A stretch of DNA of 64,000 nt, from positions 1-64,000 of the forward strand of contig NZ_JACJOX010000012.1 in NCBI RefSeq assembly GCF_014695775.1, read 5' to 3'. This DNA is from Leptolyngbya sp. FACHB-60 (GTDB taxonomy: Bacteria > Cyanobacteriota > Cyanobacteriia > Phormidesmidales > Phormidesmidaceae). The position numbers and the translations under genes were made by a program. The notes under the pieces are model-generated. The model did no database searches and was not told the origin of the DNA. It saw nothing but the letters and a program-made list of their open reading frames with translations. This document shows positions 1 through 8,702 of this stretch, one piece after another (position 1 is the stretch's first letter; each line of letters opens with the position of its first letter).

Positions 1-58
1 ACCGACGCGCTAGCTCATCTACGGCCAGATAATCCACAACTTGTACTTGCTTGGGCAT
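1..58 (-). CDS. N-terminus of an unidentified gene, cut by window edge
   Basis: An open frame reads leftward from an ATG at 58 and leaves the window, giving about 19 residues that begin MPKQVQVVDYLAVDEL. The start is plausible because the following roughly 220 bases carry no leftward gene. The short Val-rich start followed by a helix resembles the beginnings of some IS630-type helix-turn-helix proteins, but that is only an impression and too little is visible to name a family. Confidence 0.4.
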   Translation of the reverse strand, partial: MPKQVQVVDYLAVDELARR

Positions 59-157
59 TGCACAGTCCTAATTGCAATCCCTCTAATTATGCTCCTCCAA
101 GCGGACTTTATATTAGAAGCCCTAGTAGCCTACCAAGCCAAAGGTGACAGGTTAATG

Positions 158-223
158 GGGTTCAGGGTTTAAGGTGTCGGGTTTAGGACCTGCCTTGAAC
201 CCGACACCTTAAACCCTGAACCC
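158..223. repeat. Perfect 26-bp inverted repeat
   Basis: The arms at 158-183 and 198-223 are exact reverse complements separated by a 14-base loop. The arm contains GGGTTCAGGGTTTAAGGTGT. It lies in the gap between two leftward genes (ends 58 and 283). There is no T-tract, so it is probably not a simple terminator. A related G/T-rich string occurs at about 35790-35830, which suggests a dispersed intergenic element. Confidence 0.75.
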
Positions 224-282
224 TAAGCTGTTGGAGCTGTTACAGTCAGCTTGGTTAAGTACTAGTTTGGCAGCCCTTAGTA

Positions 283-993
283 TCACTCAGCGCTGGGGCG
301 ACGTTGGGTTTGCTGGGGCGACCGACTGGGCAATAGCTCGGGGGAGTCGACGGCGGGGGCGGTCTCTAGCCCAGTCTCAGGGAGCGCGTGAAGGGTGGTC
401 TCTTCGAGCTGGGGAAGCGGGGCATCAACGCCGGGAAGGGGGCGATTCCCCTCCGGGGAGGCCCCGCCATCGCTCTGGTGTTCCTGGCGGCCGTCCTCAA
501 TTAGGCTGTCCTCAAGCTCCGGCGGTCGGCGGTCTGGGGTGGGGATGGGGGCGCGATCGCCAGGCTGAATAACGGGTTGGGGTGTCTGGGCTAATTTGGC
601 GGGGCGGCGGGGCGGGGGCTGAGGCGATGGATCTTTTGTCCAGGCCTGCCAAGCGGCGCGGGCTCCGGCCATAAAAGTTTTGGTGCCGGTGTTTAGGCGC
701 TTGGCTCCAGTCTGGGCGGTGGAAATACTCTGGTTAACCTGCTGCACCACCTGCCCAGCACTCTGCACGCCCTCGGTGACATCGTCAGTGAGCTCCACAA
801 TTTCTAACCCGGTGAGACGAATGGCCTCTAGGGTAGGGGGCAGCTCGCGACCCAAGGTATCAAAGAATTTTTCGGCGCTGCGGGCGGCGCGACCCAGCTC
901 GCGCATGGCCGGTATAGCCACCATCAGCACTGCCGTCAGACTGATGACAACCAGCAAAAACGATAGAGCTAGCCAAAACAGCGGGTCGGCCAA
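283..993 (-). CDS. DUF948-type membrane-anchored protein
   Basis: The protein has 236 residues. One N-terminal membrane helix (about residues 5-28) is followed by an amphipathic helical region (about 30-115) with the pattern of DUF948/YtxG-like proteins, then a Pro-rich, low-complexity cytoplasmic tail. It starts 11 bases after the YtxH-like gene (1005-1340) ends, with a third small membrane-type gene upstream, so the three probably form one leftward operon. By family it would be a membrane-associated coiled-coil protein of unknown role, possibly envelope stress; the function is inference. The tail beyond residue 120 is rich in Pro, Gln and Glu and is likely disordered. Confidence 0.7.
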   Translation of the reverse strand: MADPLFWLALSFLLVVISLTAVLMVAIPAMRELGRAARSAEKFFDTLGRELPPTLEAIRLTGLEIVELTDDVTEGVQSAGQVVQQVNQSISTAQTGAKRLNTGTKTFMAGARAAWQAWTKDPSPQPPPRRPAKLAQTPQPVIQPGDRAPIPTPDRRPPELEDSLIEDGRQEHQSDGGASPEGNRPLPGVDAPLPQLEETTLHALPETGLETAPAVDSPELLPSRSPQQTQRRPSAE

Positions 994-1004
994 AATGGGT
1001 GCTC

Positions 1005-1340
1005 CTACTCCTGGGTAGACCCGTTGCTGACCACGGGTGCGGATTGGCGAAGCTGCTCATACTCCTGGCGGCTGGCTTCTTGCCCAGCGACGATCGCCGC
1101 CCGCAGCCGAGTCAGGGTGTGATCCCAGTTGACTAGGGCAGTTTCCGACAGGCGATCGGCCTGGAGATTGACGCTGGTGGCCAAGTCTTCGACCAGCTCA
1201 GGCAGGGCATCGGCAGATTTTTTAAGAATGCGTCGGGTTTCGCGCCCGGTGCGCGGGGCCACCAGCAGCCCTGCCACTGCGCCTATGGCGGCTCCTAGCA
1301 ATACTCCGCCAACAAACCCCCCTGACTGTTTCTCGCTCAT
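1005..1340 (-). CDS. YtxH domain protein
   Basis: This 111-residue protein has a Gly/Ala-rich N-terminal segment (GGVLLGAAIGAVAGLLVAP, about residues 10-30), the hallmark of YtxH-like proteins. A basic stretch ETRRILKK and an amphipathic helix follow. The Gly-rich helix is predicted to insert in the membrane. YtxH and DUF948 genes are commonly neighbours in bacteria, and here the DUF948 gene follows by 11 bases. The role is unknown beyond a general stress or envelope link in the family. Confidence 0.75.
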   Translation of the reverse strand: MSEKQSGGFVGGVLLGAAIGAVAGLLVAPRTGRETRRILKKSADALPELVEDLATSVNLQADRLSETALVNWDHTLTRLRAAIVAGQEASRQEYEQLRQSAPVVSNGSTQE

Positions 1341-1418
1341 AGTGTCTTTATCCTGTGGTTGCCAGACCGTTACCCCGACCTCTGCCTAATCCCTGAACCG
1401 GCTAGGGCTAAGGCAATC

Positions 1419-1769
1419 CTACCGCCTTTTAGCAGAAGCCACGTTGGCCCTAGGGCTGAGTCGGCGGCTCATTCCTAGCCAACGGCTGGCCTGGGGCAGC
1501 AGACCCACCATGGCCATAAGCTGTTGCAGGCGTTGAAGCTGGAGCTGGAGTAGACTATAGCGCTGCCGGAGGTAGACTGTGCCTGCCTGGCCGCGCAAAA
1601 TAGCGGGAGGAATAACAACGGGATTGAGCGTCTTGTGGGTGTTGCGCTCCCAATTCGTCAGCGCGTCGGCCACGGCCCCTAAGCTTTTGCTCAACTGCCA
1701 TACCCGCCAGGCCACATAGAAGCAAAACAGCGCAACGACTAGATTTAGGCTAACGGCAACCGCAATCAC
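1419..1769 (-). CDS. Small membrane-anchored protein of unknown function
   Basis: The 116 residues comprise one N-terminal transmembrane helix (about residues 3-26) followed by a basic, Leu/Gln-rich amphipathic region (RYSLLQLQLQRLQQLMAM) and a basic C-terminus. It is the first gene of the leftward trio with the YtxH-like and DUF948-like genes; the 78-base gap allows co-transcription. I do not recognise a named family. The topology suggests a single-pass inner-membrane protein with a cytoplasmic helical domain. Confidence 0.6.
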   Translation of the reverse strand: MIAVAVSLNLVVALFCFYVAWRVWQLSKSLGAVADALTNWERNTHKTLNPVVIPPAILRGQAGTVYLRQRYSLLQLQLQRLQQLMAMVGLLPQASRWLGMSRRLSPRANVASAKRR

Positions 1770-1875
1770 AACTTTCGCCCTATCCTTTTAACTGGCTTAA
1801 TCATAACGGTATTCTGGCATAGCGACATTCTGGGCCAACCGCCGTATTTCCTGCTGCTGTTAGGAGATCTCCCCG

Positions 1876-4035
1876 TTGGATACCATTACTAAAACCCTTG
1901 ATGTGGATCCCAATCGCGGGATCGATGAACCCTCGGGCCGCCCCCATCTGCCCTATAAAACCCTGACGATCGCCCTCGGTGCGGCCCAGAGCAACACGCT
2001 GATTAAACTCGCCCCTGGAACCTACAGCGCTGCCACGGGCGAACGCTTCCCCATCACCCTGCCCGACGGCGTGATGATTGCGGGGCAAGAATCGAACCAA
2101 GGCCAGGGAATTGCGATCGCAGGCGGCGGGCCAGGGCCAGGGGCAACCTCGGTGGGGTTAATTCTTCAAGGCCAAAGCCAGCTGCGGGGAGTGACGGTGC
2201 AAAACCCTCAAGGCATCGGCATTTTGATTGACGCGGACGCGCCCCTGGTGCGAGCCTGCCGCCTCAGCCAGTGCAAGGTAGGGCTTCAGGTGGCAGGGGC
2301 TAGCCGCCCCCTGGTGGCCAAAACGGGGGTAACTGATTGCGGCGATCGCGGCCTCAGCTTTGTCGACCAGGCCCGGGGCGAGGTGCAAGACTGCACCGTA
2401 GAGCGCTGCGGCACCGGCATTTATCTCGGCCAAAACGCCGCCCCTTTAATTCGTGGCTGCCAATGCTCAAACAGCCAGGTGGGGGTGCAGATCGCCGGAG
2501 CCGCCAGCCCGGTGCTGCGGCAAAATCGGCTGGTGCAAAACCAAACTGCTGGCCTGGTGGTGCAAGACACCGGCCGCCCCGACCTGGGCCAGCCCGACGA
2601 CCCAGCAGGCAACATTCTGCGCTACAACCGCCAGAGCGATCTGCGCAACGACACCCAACCGGGGCTGACGCTGGTAGGTAACGACGTGATCCCCACGGGG
2701 CTGGTGGGGACGGTGAATCTGGTGGCAAGCCAATGGCCTGACCCCGCTGCCGTGCCCCCGGTGCTGCTCGATCGCCCCACTGTTTCCCCTGCGCCCCCCG
2801 CACCTACGCCTCCCACGCCGTCGGATAAGTCCCCGGCTCCAGTCGTCCCGGTGCCCAGCCGCTTTGCCGACCTGGGGAGCCACTGGGCCACCCCCTATAT
2901 TGAGGCTCTGGCCGATCGCGGCTTAGTGAAAGGCTACGGCAACGGCACCTATCGCCCCCAAGAAACCATCAATCGGGGCCAGTTTGCGGCTTTGGTAGCC
3001 GCCAGCTACAGCAACTTCGACCCGGTGCGGGGAGCGGTGACCTTTGTGGACGTGCCGCCGACCCACTGGGCTGCCAACGCCATCGACCAAGCTCAGCGCA
3101 AGGGCTTTTTGGGCGGCTACCCCGACCAGACTTTTCGCCCTAATCAGGGCATGGTGCGAGTACAAGCAATAGTAGCAGTGGCCACAGGGCTAAAGCTGCT
3201 CCCAGCCCCGGCTAGCGGTTTGGGGGTGTACCGCGATCGCGCCCAAATTCCCAGCTATGCGATCGATGCTCTGGCCAGTGCCACTCGGGCTGGCTTGGTG
3301 ATCAACCACCCTGACCCCGAGCTGTTGCGACCCCTGGAAACCATGACCCGCGCCGAGGTCGCCGTGCTGATCTACCAGGGGCTGGTGGCCCAGAGCAAGG
3401 CTCCACCGTTAACTACCGTCGCTATCCCCCCCGCTGCCATGGCTCAAGGATCATTTCCCGATATTCAAACCCACTGGGCGCTGGACTTTATCCAGGGCCT
3501 GTTAAACCTCGGCCTGGTGCAGGGGGATCAGGCCGGCCGCTTCAACCCCGCCCAGCCCATGAGCCGGGCCCAGTTCGCTGCGCTGATGAGCCGCGCTTTT
3601 GCCCCGGCTCCCCGCCGGCCGGCCCAGCTGTTTCGAGACGTGCCCTCCGGCCACTGGGCGGCCGGTGCCATTCAAACTGCCTATCGGGGTGGGTTTCTCT
3701 CTGGGTTTCCCGATCAGACCTTTGGGCCAGAAAATTCGCTGCTGCGCGCCCAAGTGTGGGTGTCGCTGATTTCGGGGCTGGCCCTACTGCCCAATCAGCC
3801 CGGCAACCTGCGACTGCTGGAGCGCTACCGCGATCGCGCCACTATTCCCGACTATGCGGTGAATGCGATCGCCAAGGCTACGCAACTCGGTCTGGTGGTC
3901 AACGTGCCCGACATTGCCCAGCTCAACCCCAACCGAGTGGCCAGTCGCGCCGATGTCTGTGCAGCGGTGTATCAAGCGCTGGTGCTACAGCTGCGGGCGT
4001 CGAGGATTGATAATCCGTTTATTGTGCGGGCGTAG
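1876..4035 (+). CDS. Right-handed beta-helix protein with six SLH repeats
   Basis: This is a 719-residue protein. Residues about 1-280 match the DUF1565/parallel beta-helix pattern (repeated short strands such as LIKLAPGTYSA, GIGILIDADAP, GIYLGQNAAPLIRGC). A Pro-rich linker of about 40 residues follows, then six S-layer-homology repeats from residue 329 (RFADLGSHWA) to the end, arranged as two similar triplets. SLH domains normally tether proteins to the cell wall or outer envelope, so the product should be extracytoplasmic. The start is a TTG at 1876 preceded by TAGGAG at 1861-1866; no ATG/GTG start with an obvious signal peptide is visible, which is odd for an SLH protein. It may use a non-classical route or a start I have not recognised. 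Confidence 0.85.
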   Translation: MDTITKTLDVDPNRGIDEPSGRPHLPYKTLTIALGAAQSNTLIKLAPGTYSAATGERFPITLPDGVMIAGQESNQGQGIAIAGGGPGPGATSVGLILQGQSQLRGVTVQNPQGIGILIDADAPLVRACRLSQCKVGLQVAGASRPLVAKTGVTDCGDRGLSFVDQARGEVQDCTVERCGTGIYLGQNAAPLIRGCQCSNSQVGVQIAGAASPVLRQNRLVQNQTAGLVVQDTGRPDLGQPDDPAGNILRYNRQSDLRNDTQPGLTLVGNDVIPTGLVGTVNLVASQWPDPAAVPPVLLDRPTVSPAPPAPTPPTPSDKSPAPVVPVPSRFADLGSHWATPYIEALADRGLVKGYGNGTYRPQETINRGQFAALVAASYSNFDPVRGAVTFVDVPPTHWAANAIDQAQRKGFLGGYPDQTFRPNQGMVRVQAIVAVATGLKLLPAPASGLGVYRDRAQIPSYAIDALASATRAGLVINHPDPELLRPLETMTRAEVAVLIYQGLVAQSKAPPLTTVAIPPAAMAQGSFPDIQTHWALDFIQGLLNLGLVQGDQAGRFNPAQPMSRAQFAALMSRAFAPAPRRPAQLFRDVPSGHWAAGAIQTAYRGGFLSGFPDQTFGPENSLLRAQVWVSLISGLALLPNQPGNLRLLERYRDRATIPDYAVNAIAKATQLGLVVNVPDIAQLNPNRVASRADVCAAVYQALVLQLRASRIDNPFIVRA

Positions 4036-4085
4036 GGGGAGTGGATGAGTAGGTGGGTGGATGAGTGGGCGAGTGAGTGGGTGGA
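4036..4085. repeat. GT-rich degenerate direct repeats (GTGGATGAGT-type)
   Basis: About 50 bases between the SLH gene and the convergent methyltransferase are built from variants of GTGGATGAGT and GTGGGTGGA. The same motif recurs at about 35765-35790 upstream of an ABC permease gene, indicating a dispersed low-complexity intergenic repeat. Confidence 0.6.
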
Positions 4086-4883
4086 TTAGGTGACTTTCTC
4101 CAAAACCACGAGCAGGCGGGTGGCGAAGATTTTGGGAAAGTGCTCGCAGAGGCGATCGATCGCCGTCATCAGCGGCAGCCAGGCGGTGGGATAAAGTTGG
4201 GGTTTCGAGTAACCACCGGAGGCGACGTAGGAGATGGCGGCGTAGCGCTGGGTGGTAACAACTCGAAATCCGCTTAAATCGTGGGGAATGTTGGCTTTGA
4301 GAAAAAGGCGGCTGGCGTTGCCCTGGGCGGCATAGTAATCAATTTGGCTCGGGTCCCACGCGGGGGGCGCGTGCCACTGAATGGGCTGGTTGAGGGCCAG
4401 GGGTTCGGGGTGGAGGGCACCGTAGACCAGCAAGCCCAGCAGGCTGACGCAGGGCTCAAACAAAATCACCCGGCCACCAGGGGCCAGCACGCGATCGAAC
4501 TCCTGAAGGGCAGTGCCAGGGTAGCGCAGGTGGTGAAACACATCAAAGAGCACCAGGTTTGACAGGCTGCCGGAGGCAAAGGAGAGGGCGTAGGCATTCT
4601 CAACTTGATCAATCCAGGGGTTAGGGAAAATATCGGTGCGAATACAGCCGGGGATCACCCGCTGAATATCGGCAACTCCAGAACCCAGCTCAACGATGGG
4701 CTGGGGCATCGGGGCTAGATAGTTGGCGATGGCTTGGTGAAAAGTTTTGTAGATGGCTCGCAGAGCCGGCTTCTGGTACCAGGCGTCGGCATTTTTGAGA
4801 ATTTCTTGGTTGTGTCGATCGATGCTTTCCAGGGCCATTCTTTCGCTTGCCTCTCCCTTAAGCTTGGGCCTAGGCACCATCAT
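4086..4883 (-). CDS. Class I SAM-dependent methyltransferase
   Basis: The 265-residue protein shows a Rossmann-type methyltransferase core. Motif I is PIVELGSGVADIQ (about residues 82-94), an acidic end of strand 2 is at RTDIF, motif IV is LVLFDVFHHL and the post-motif segment is LAPGGRVILFEP, as in Methyltransf_11 proteins acting on small molecules or sugars. The substrate cannot be told from the sequence. The gene is divergent from the GT39 glycosyltransferase at 4996 and shares its roughly 110-base upstream region. The start may instead be the internal ATG at about 4838 (MALESID), because the first 15 residues are weakly conserved in character. Confidence 0.8.
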   Translation of the reverse strand: MMVPRPKLKGEASERMALESIDRHNQEILKNADAWYQKPALRAIYKTFHQAIANYLAPMPQPIVELGSGVADIQRVIPGCIRTDIFPNPWIDQVENAYALSFASGSLSNLVLFDVFHHLRYPGTALQEFDRVLAPGGRVILFEPCVSLLGLLVYGALHPEPLALNQPIQWHAPPAWDPSQIDYYAAQGNASRLFLKANIPHDLSGFRVVTTQRYAAISYVASGGYSKPQLYPTAWLPLMTAIDRLCEHFPKIFATRLLVVLEKVT

Positions 4884-4995
4884 AGGCGGTCATTCCCGCG
4901 AGGAAGCGGCTGGCTACCGGCAGCACCTGGCTCTCTCAGCGCCTCCGTCTATAGTAGGGTGGTGAAATTGACTGAGCCCTAGGTCGAAATTCTCC

Positions 4996-6621
4996 ATGCC
5001 CTTGTCCTCCAGCCTGACCCCCCGGCGGTTTAGCCTTGGCAAATCTTCCCTTGCGCCCTACCTGGTGCTAAGTCTGTGGGTGGGCCTGTTGCTGCTATTG
5101 CGTAGCCCGCTGCAAAGCCTGATGCCCCACGACGAGGGCTGGTATGCCCAGCAGGCTCGGTGGATTGTGGAAACTGGCGACTGGGTCACCCAGCAGTGGT
5201 GGGGTGCCCCAGTGCACGATCGCATGATGGGCATTCAGTGGCTGATCGCGGCCTCCTACCAGCTATTTGGGGTGAGTGAATGGTCGGCGCGGCTGCCGGG
5301 GGCGATCGCCAGCTGGGGAGCCGTTATGCTGACTTACGCGATCGGCCTGCGGTGTTTGACGCCGTCGATTGCCTTGTGGGGCGCGGCAATTCTTGCTGCC
5401 ACCCCGATCTGGATGCAGGCCTCGCGGCTGGCCACTCAAGATGTGCCGCTGACCGCGCTGGAACTGCTCGGCATCTGGGCCTTACTTCAGGCGGAAGCGC
5501 AGCCCCAGCACCGGTGGGGCTGGGGAATGCTGGCAGGCAGCACCGTGGGCCTGGGCTTTATGCTTAAAAGTATTATGGTGATTCCGGTGGTGATGGCTCT
5601 GGGGCCGTACCTGGTGCTGGAGCATCGCCGCCACCGCCACCTGCTGAACCCAGGACTCTACCTGGGCTTGGTAGTGGGAATGGTGCCTGCGATCGCCTGG
5701 CTAGCCCTTAGTGTGCAGCGCTACGGCTCGCTGCCCCTTGAGCGCACCTTTGGTCTGCTGACCAACTTGGCCCAAGAAGACTTTCACAATGTCGGCCCGC
5801 TTTACTATTTTTGGAATATTCCCCTCAATGCCTTTCCCTGGCCGTTGCTGGCAGTGCCGGGGGTGTGGCTGGGGTGGCAGTCGCCCTACCCACGCAAAAC
5901 GCTGTGGCTGGGGTATCCGCTGGTGCTGTTTACCCTGCTGACCCTGTTTAAAACCCGCACCTGGTACTACCCGCTCCAGCTACTGCCCTTCGTCGCCCTG
6001 CTGGCGGCGCTGACTCTGACGACCCTGGGTGCGCTTTACCGATCGCGTCAGCGTCCTCGCCTAGTGGCAGGTTTAACCATTCTCCTAGCCATCATTGGTG
6101 CTGTGCTCGTCATCGCAGGGGGCGTGGCCCTGCTGCAACCCCAGCGGTTTCCGGTGGCGGGGCTATGGCGCTATGGCCTGGTGGCGATCGCGGCGGGGAT
6201 GGGGTGGCTAGTGCCGCTGGCTGTTTCCTGGCGCTACGCCCGACACCAGCGGGCTGAGACCGCCGCCCTGTGGCAGGGGGGATGGTTGCTGGGGCCGTGG
6301 GGGGCGATCGCCCTGCTCTACGCTACGGGCCTGTGGGGCAACTACAACCCCGATGTCAAACTGGCGCTGAGCACGTCCCCCCTCCAAGAGATTGTGGCTC
6401 AAAACCCTGTACACGCCATTGTCAACAGCATCGGCTTGGGTGACGAAGATGCGGTACTGCTGACTTTCTACACGCCCCAGCCCGGCACCGCTACCAACAA
6501 CTGGCAGACCCTAGCGCCAGGCAGCTACGCCTGGGTCGCCGTCCCAGACTTAGGTGCGTTACCCGCCGAGACGGTGCGCCTGGGGCAGGTGCGCGACTGG
6601 GCGCTAGTGCAGATTCCTTAA
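4996..6621 (+). CDS. GT39-family (ArnT/PMT-like) membrane glycosyltransferase
   Basis: This 541-residue polytopic membrane protein carries the first-loop motif LMPHDEGWYAQQARWIVETG (about residues 41-60), typical of GT-C glycosyltransferases of the PMT_2/ArnT group, where the acidic pair is catalytic. Roughly a dozen hydrophobic helices follow, with a more soluble C-terminal domain of about 100 residues. Family members transfer a sugar from a polyprenyl-phosphate donor to lipid or protein on the periplasmic face. The acceptor is unknown here. The divergent methyltransferase could be a partner in glycolipid or glycan modification, but this is inference from adjacency only. Confidence 0.85.
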   Translation: MPLSSSLTPRRFSLGKSSLAPYLVLSLWVGLLLLLRSPLQSLMPHDEGWYAQQARWIVETGDWVTQQWWGAPVHDRMMGIQWLIAASYQLFGVSEWSARLPGAIASWGAVMLTYAIGLRCLTPSIALWGAAILAATPIWMQASRLATQDVPLTALELLGIWALLQAEAQPQHRWGWGMLAGSTVGLGFMLKSIMVIPVVMALGPYLVLEHRRHRHLLNPGLYLGLVVGMVPAIAWLALSVQRYGSLPLERTFGLLTNLAQEDFHNVGPLYYFWNIPLNAFPWPLLAVPGVWLGWQSPYPRKTLWLGYPLVLFTLLTLFKTRTWYYPLQLLPFVALLAALTLTTLGALYRSRQRPRLVAGLTILLAIIGAVLVIAGGVALLQPQRFPVAGLWRYGLVAIAAGMGWLVPLAVSWRYARHQRAETAALWQGGWLLGPWGAIALLYATGLWGNYNPDVKLALSTSPLQEIVAQNPVHAIVNSIGLGDEDAVLLTFYTPQPGTATNNWQTLAPGSYAWVAVPDLGALPAETVRLGQVRDWALVQIP

Positions 6622-6671
6622 CATTCGTTAAAGTCTCCGTAGAGCTGGCAAAACTTGGTGTGGTATTAGAT

Positions 6672-6695
6672 ACCCCTAGAGGCAGTCTAGGGGGT
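6672..6695 (+). terminator. Hairpin downstream of the GT39 gene
   Basis: ACCCCTAGA at 6672-6680 pairs with TCTAGGGGGT at 6686-6695 around a short loop. No clear T-run follows (TAAGGTC), so it could be a weak terminator of the GT39 gene or a leader structure of the small secreted gene at 6761. Confidence 0.45.
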
Positions 6696-6760
6696 AAGGT
6701 CAATCGCTGGTCATAGGCCGGGCGTTGGCCTCATTTTTACTAACCTTGGAGCACTAAATC

Positions 6761-7126
6761 ATGGCTAAGTTTGGAGTGAAGATGACAGCAACGGTGGCCC
6801 TGGGAGCGATCGCGATTGCCACTACAGCAACGATTGCCCAGGCCCAGTCTCGCGCAGACTGGCTCAGCACTGGCGAAACCATTACCTACGAAGGTTACCT
6901 GCTGGCCGATGAGGCGGTGTTCGCCAGCTGCGACGATGACTGTAGCGATCTCGACATGTTTCTCTACGATGCTCAGTCGGGTGAACTGGTGGCTTCCGAC
7001 ACGCTGGTTGATGCTGTTCCTGGGGTGGTTGCTCCCTACGAGGGCAACTTCTTAATTGAGCTGGTGATGGCAAGCTGCAGCGTTGAACCCTGCGCTACCT
7101 GGACCGAATCGGACGCCGGCTTTTAG
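6761..7126 (+). CDS. Small secreted protein with two Cys pairs
   Basis: This is a 121-residue protein with a clear Sec signal peptide: a basic start (MAKFGVK), a hydrophobic core to about residue 25 and a probable cleavage after AQA near residues 28-29. The mature part is acidic and contains CDDDCSDLDMFLYD and CSVEPC, so two cysteine pairs may form disulfides outside the cytoplasm. The middle (YEGNFLIELVMASC) has a beta-strand-rich look similar to pre-peptidase C-terminal-like domains, but I cannot assign it. The gene has a strong upstream GGAG at about 6748 and its own terminator at 7165-7197, so it is probably monocistronic. Confidence 0.7.
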   Translation: MAKFGVKMTATVALGAIAIATTATIAQAQSRADWLSTGETITYEGYLLADEAVFASCDDDCSDLDMFLYDAQSGELVASDTLVDAVPGVVAPYEGNFLIELVMASCSVEPCATWTESDAGF

Positions 7127-7164
7127 GAAGAACGCAATTTTCCTTTAGACCTTCTAAACAAGCC

Positions 7165-7197
7165 AAAAAGGCAGGGGCGATCGCCCCTGCCTTTTTT
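7165..7197 (+). terminator. Intrinsic terminator centred on a HIP1 octamer
   Basis: Positions 7165-7196 form a perfect 32-base palindrome: AAAAAGGCAGGGGCGA and its reverse complement, centred on GCGATCGC and flanked by A5 and T6 tracts. It can terminate transcription in both directions and ends the small secreted-protein transcript. Confidence 0.9.
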
Positions 7198-7328
7198 AGT
7201 GGTTTACGCTACCAAAAAAAGCTGTTTTCCCCGCATCCGTTAAATTTTCAGCGACTTCCATCGCTATTTTTAGAAAATACGCCATAGTTTGGGCAGTTAG
7301 CGTGTATCAACGGGGCATTGGCAAACCT

Positions 7329-8702
7329 ATGGCATTTGATGCAGGGCGGTTTTTTCGGGCCTGTAACCCCAGCAAAACTCTAAACCTCACCTCGCCCGCC
7401 GACAAACAGTACTACATCGACTTCTCGGCGGTGCGGGGCAGCGATCTGGTGAAAGAGCTGAAGCGCACCATTACCCTATCGGGAGAAGAGCCCACCTGTC
7501 AGTTGTTTACGGGCCACATTGGCTGTGGCAAGTCGACTGAGCTTTCTCGTCTACAGGGCGATCTAGAGGCAGCGGGCTACCATGTGGTCTACTTTGAGTC
7601 GACCGACGATTTAGACATGGGGGATGTGGACATCAGCGATATTTTGCTGGCGATCGCCAAACAGGTCAGCAAAAGCCTAGAGGATGCCAAGCTGCGTTTG
7701 ACCCCCAGTCGTTTTCAACAGCTGATTAAGAGCACCGCCGATCTGCTCAACTCTGAGGTCACAGGGCTAAAGGTTAAAGGGCCTGAAATTGGCGGTATCA
7801 AGGTCGGTGGCGACTTAGGCATCAGTGCTGCAGATGGCACCTATTCGCTGTCGCTGGGCATTGGCGAAATTACCACCAAGGCCAAAGATAGCAAAGACGT
7901 GCGCGCCCTCCTGCGCCAGCACCTAGAGCCGCGCATCAAGACTATTCTCGATATCATCAATGGCGAGCTAATTGACGCGGCCAACCGGCAGCTGCTCGAC
8001 CAGGGCAAGGCTGGCCTGGTGGTGATTGTGGACAACCTCGATCGCATTGATAACAAGCCCCGCGTGCAAGACCGCCGCCAGCCCGAGTACCTATTTGTCG
8101 ACCGGGGCGACCAGCTCAAGCAGTTGCGCTGCCATGTGATTTACACCATCCCTTTGGTGCTGTCGTTCTCTAACGAAAAAGAGAACCTGACCAATCGGTT
8201 TGGGGCTAGCCCCCAGGTGTTGCCCATGGTGCGCACCCAAAACCGCGACGGCAGTGCCTGCGAAGCGGGGCTAGAGGCTCTGCGCCAGATGATTTTGGCC
8301 CGCGCCTTTCCGGAGGTGCCTGCCGACCAACGCCTGGATCAGCTGGGGCAAATTTTTGACTCGACTGAAACCCTCGATCGCCTGTGTTTGGCCAGCGGTG
8401 GCCACGTGCGGAATTTGCTGGTGTTAGTCAACGATTGCCTCAAGAAGGCTGACCCACCCCTCACCCAGGCGCTGCTCGGTCAGGTGATTAGCCTGCGACT
8501 GAGCGATCTGACTAAGGCGATCGAAGTTGAAGAGTGGGGCCTGCTGCGGGAGGTGCATCGCACTAAGGCGGTGCGGGGCGAGGGTGAATATCAGGCCCTG
8601 CTGCGCAGTTTGTTTGTGTTTGAATATCGGGATGCGGGCCAAACCTGGTTTGACCTCAACCCTGCGCTACTGACCGCTAAGGAACTCACGCCCGATGCCT
8701 GA
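7329..8702 (+). CDS. AAA-type P-loop ATPase, partner of the nSTAND-WD40 gene
   Basis: The protein has 457 residues from the ATG at 7329; a GTG nine codons upstream (7302) is the alternative. Walker A is GHIGCGKST at residues 62-70 and Walker B is VVIVDNLDRID, with the key Asp at about 235. The C-terminal 100 residues look like a winged-helix region ending in FVFEYRDAGQTWFDLNPAL. The stop overlaps the start of the 1690-residue nSTAND-WD40 gene by 8 bases (ATGCCTGA), so the two are translationally coupled and likely act together. P-loop proteins of this shape sit next to STAND genes in cyanobacteria; the function, perhaps a regulatory switch, is inference. Confidence 0.8.
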   Translation: MAFDAGRFFRACNPSKTLNLTSPADKQYYIDFSAVRGSDLVKELKRTITLSGEEPTCQLFTGHIGCGKSTELSRLQGDLEAAGYHVVYFESTDDLDMGDVDISDILLAIAKQVSKSLEDAKLRLTPSRFQQLIKSTADLLNSEVTGLKVKGPEIGGIKVGGDLGISAADGTYSLSLGIGEITTKAKDSKDVRALLRQHLEPRIKTILDIINGELIDAANRQLLDQGKAGLVVIVDNLDRIDNKPRVQDRRQPEYLFVDRGDQLKQLRCHVIYTIPLVLSFSNEKENLTNRFGASPQVLPMVRTQNRDGSACEAGLEALRQMILARAFPEVPADQRLDQLGQIFDSTETLDRLCLASGGHVRNLLVLVNDCLKKADPPLTQALLGQVISLRLSDLTKAIEVEEWGLLREVHRTKAVRGEGEYQALLRSLFVFEYRDAGQTWFDLNPALLTAKELTPDA

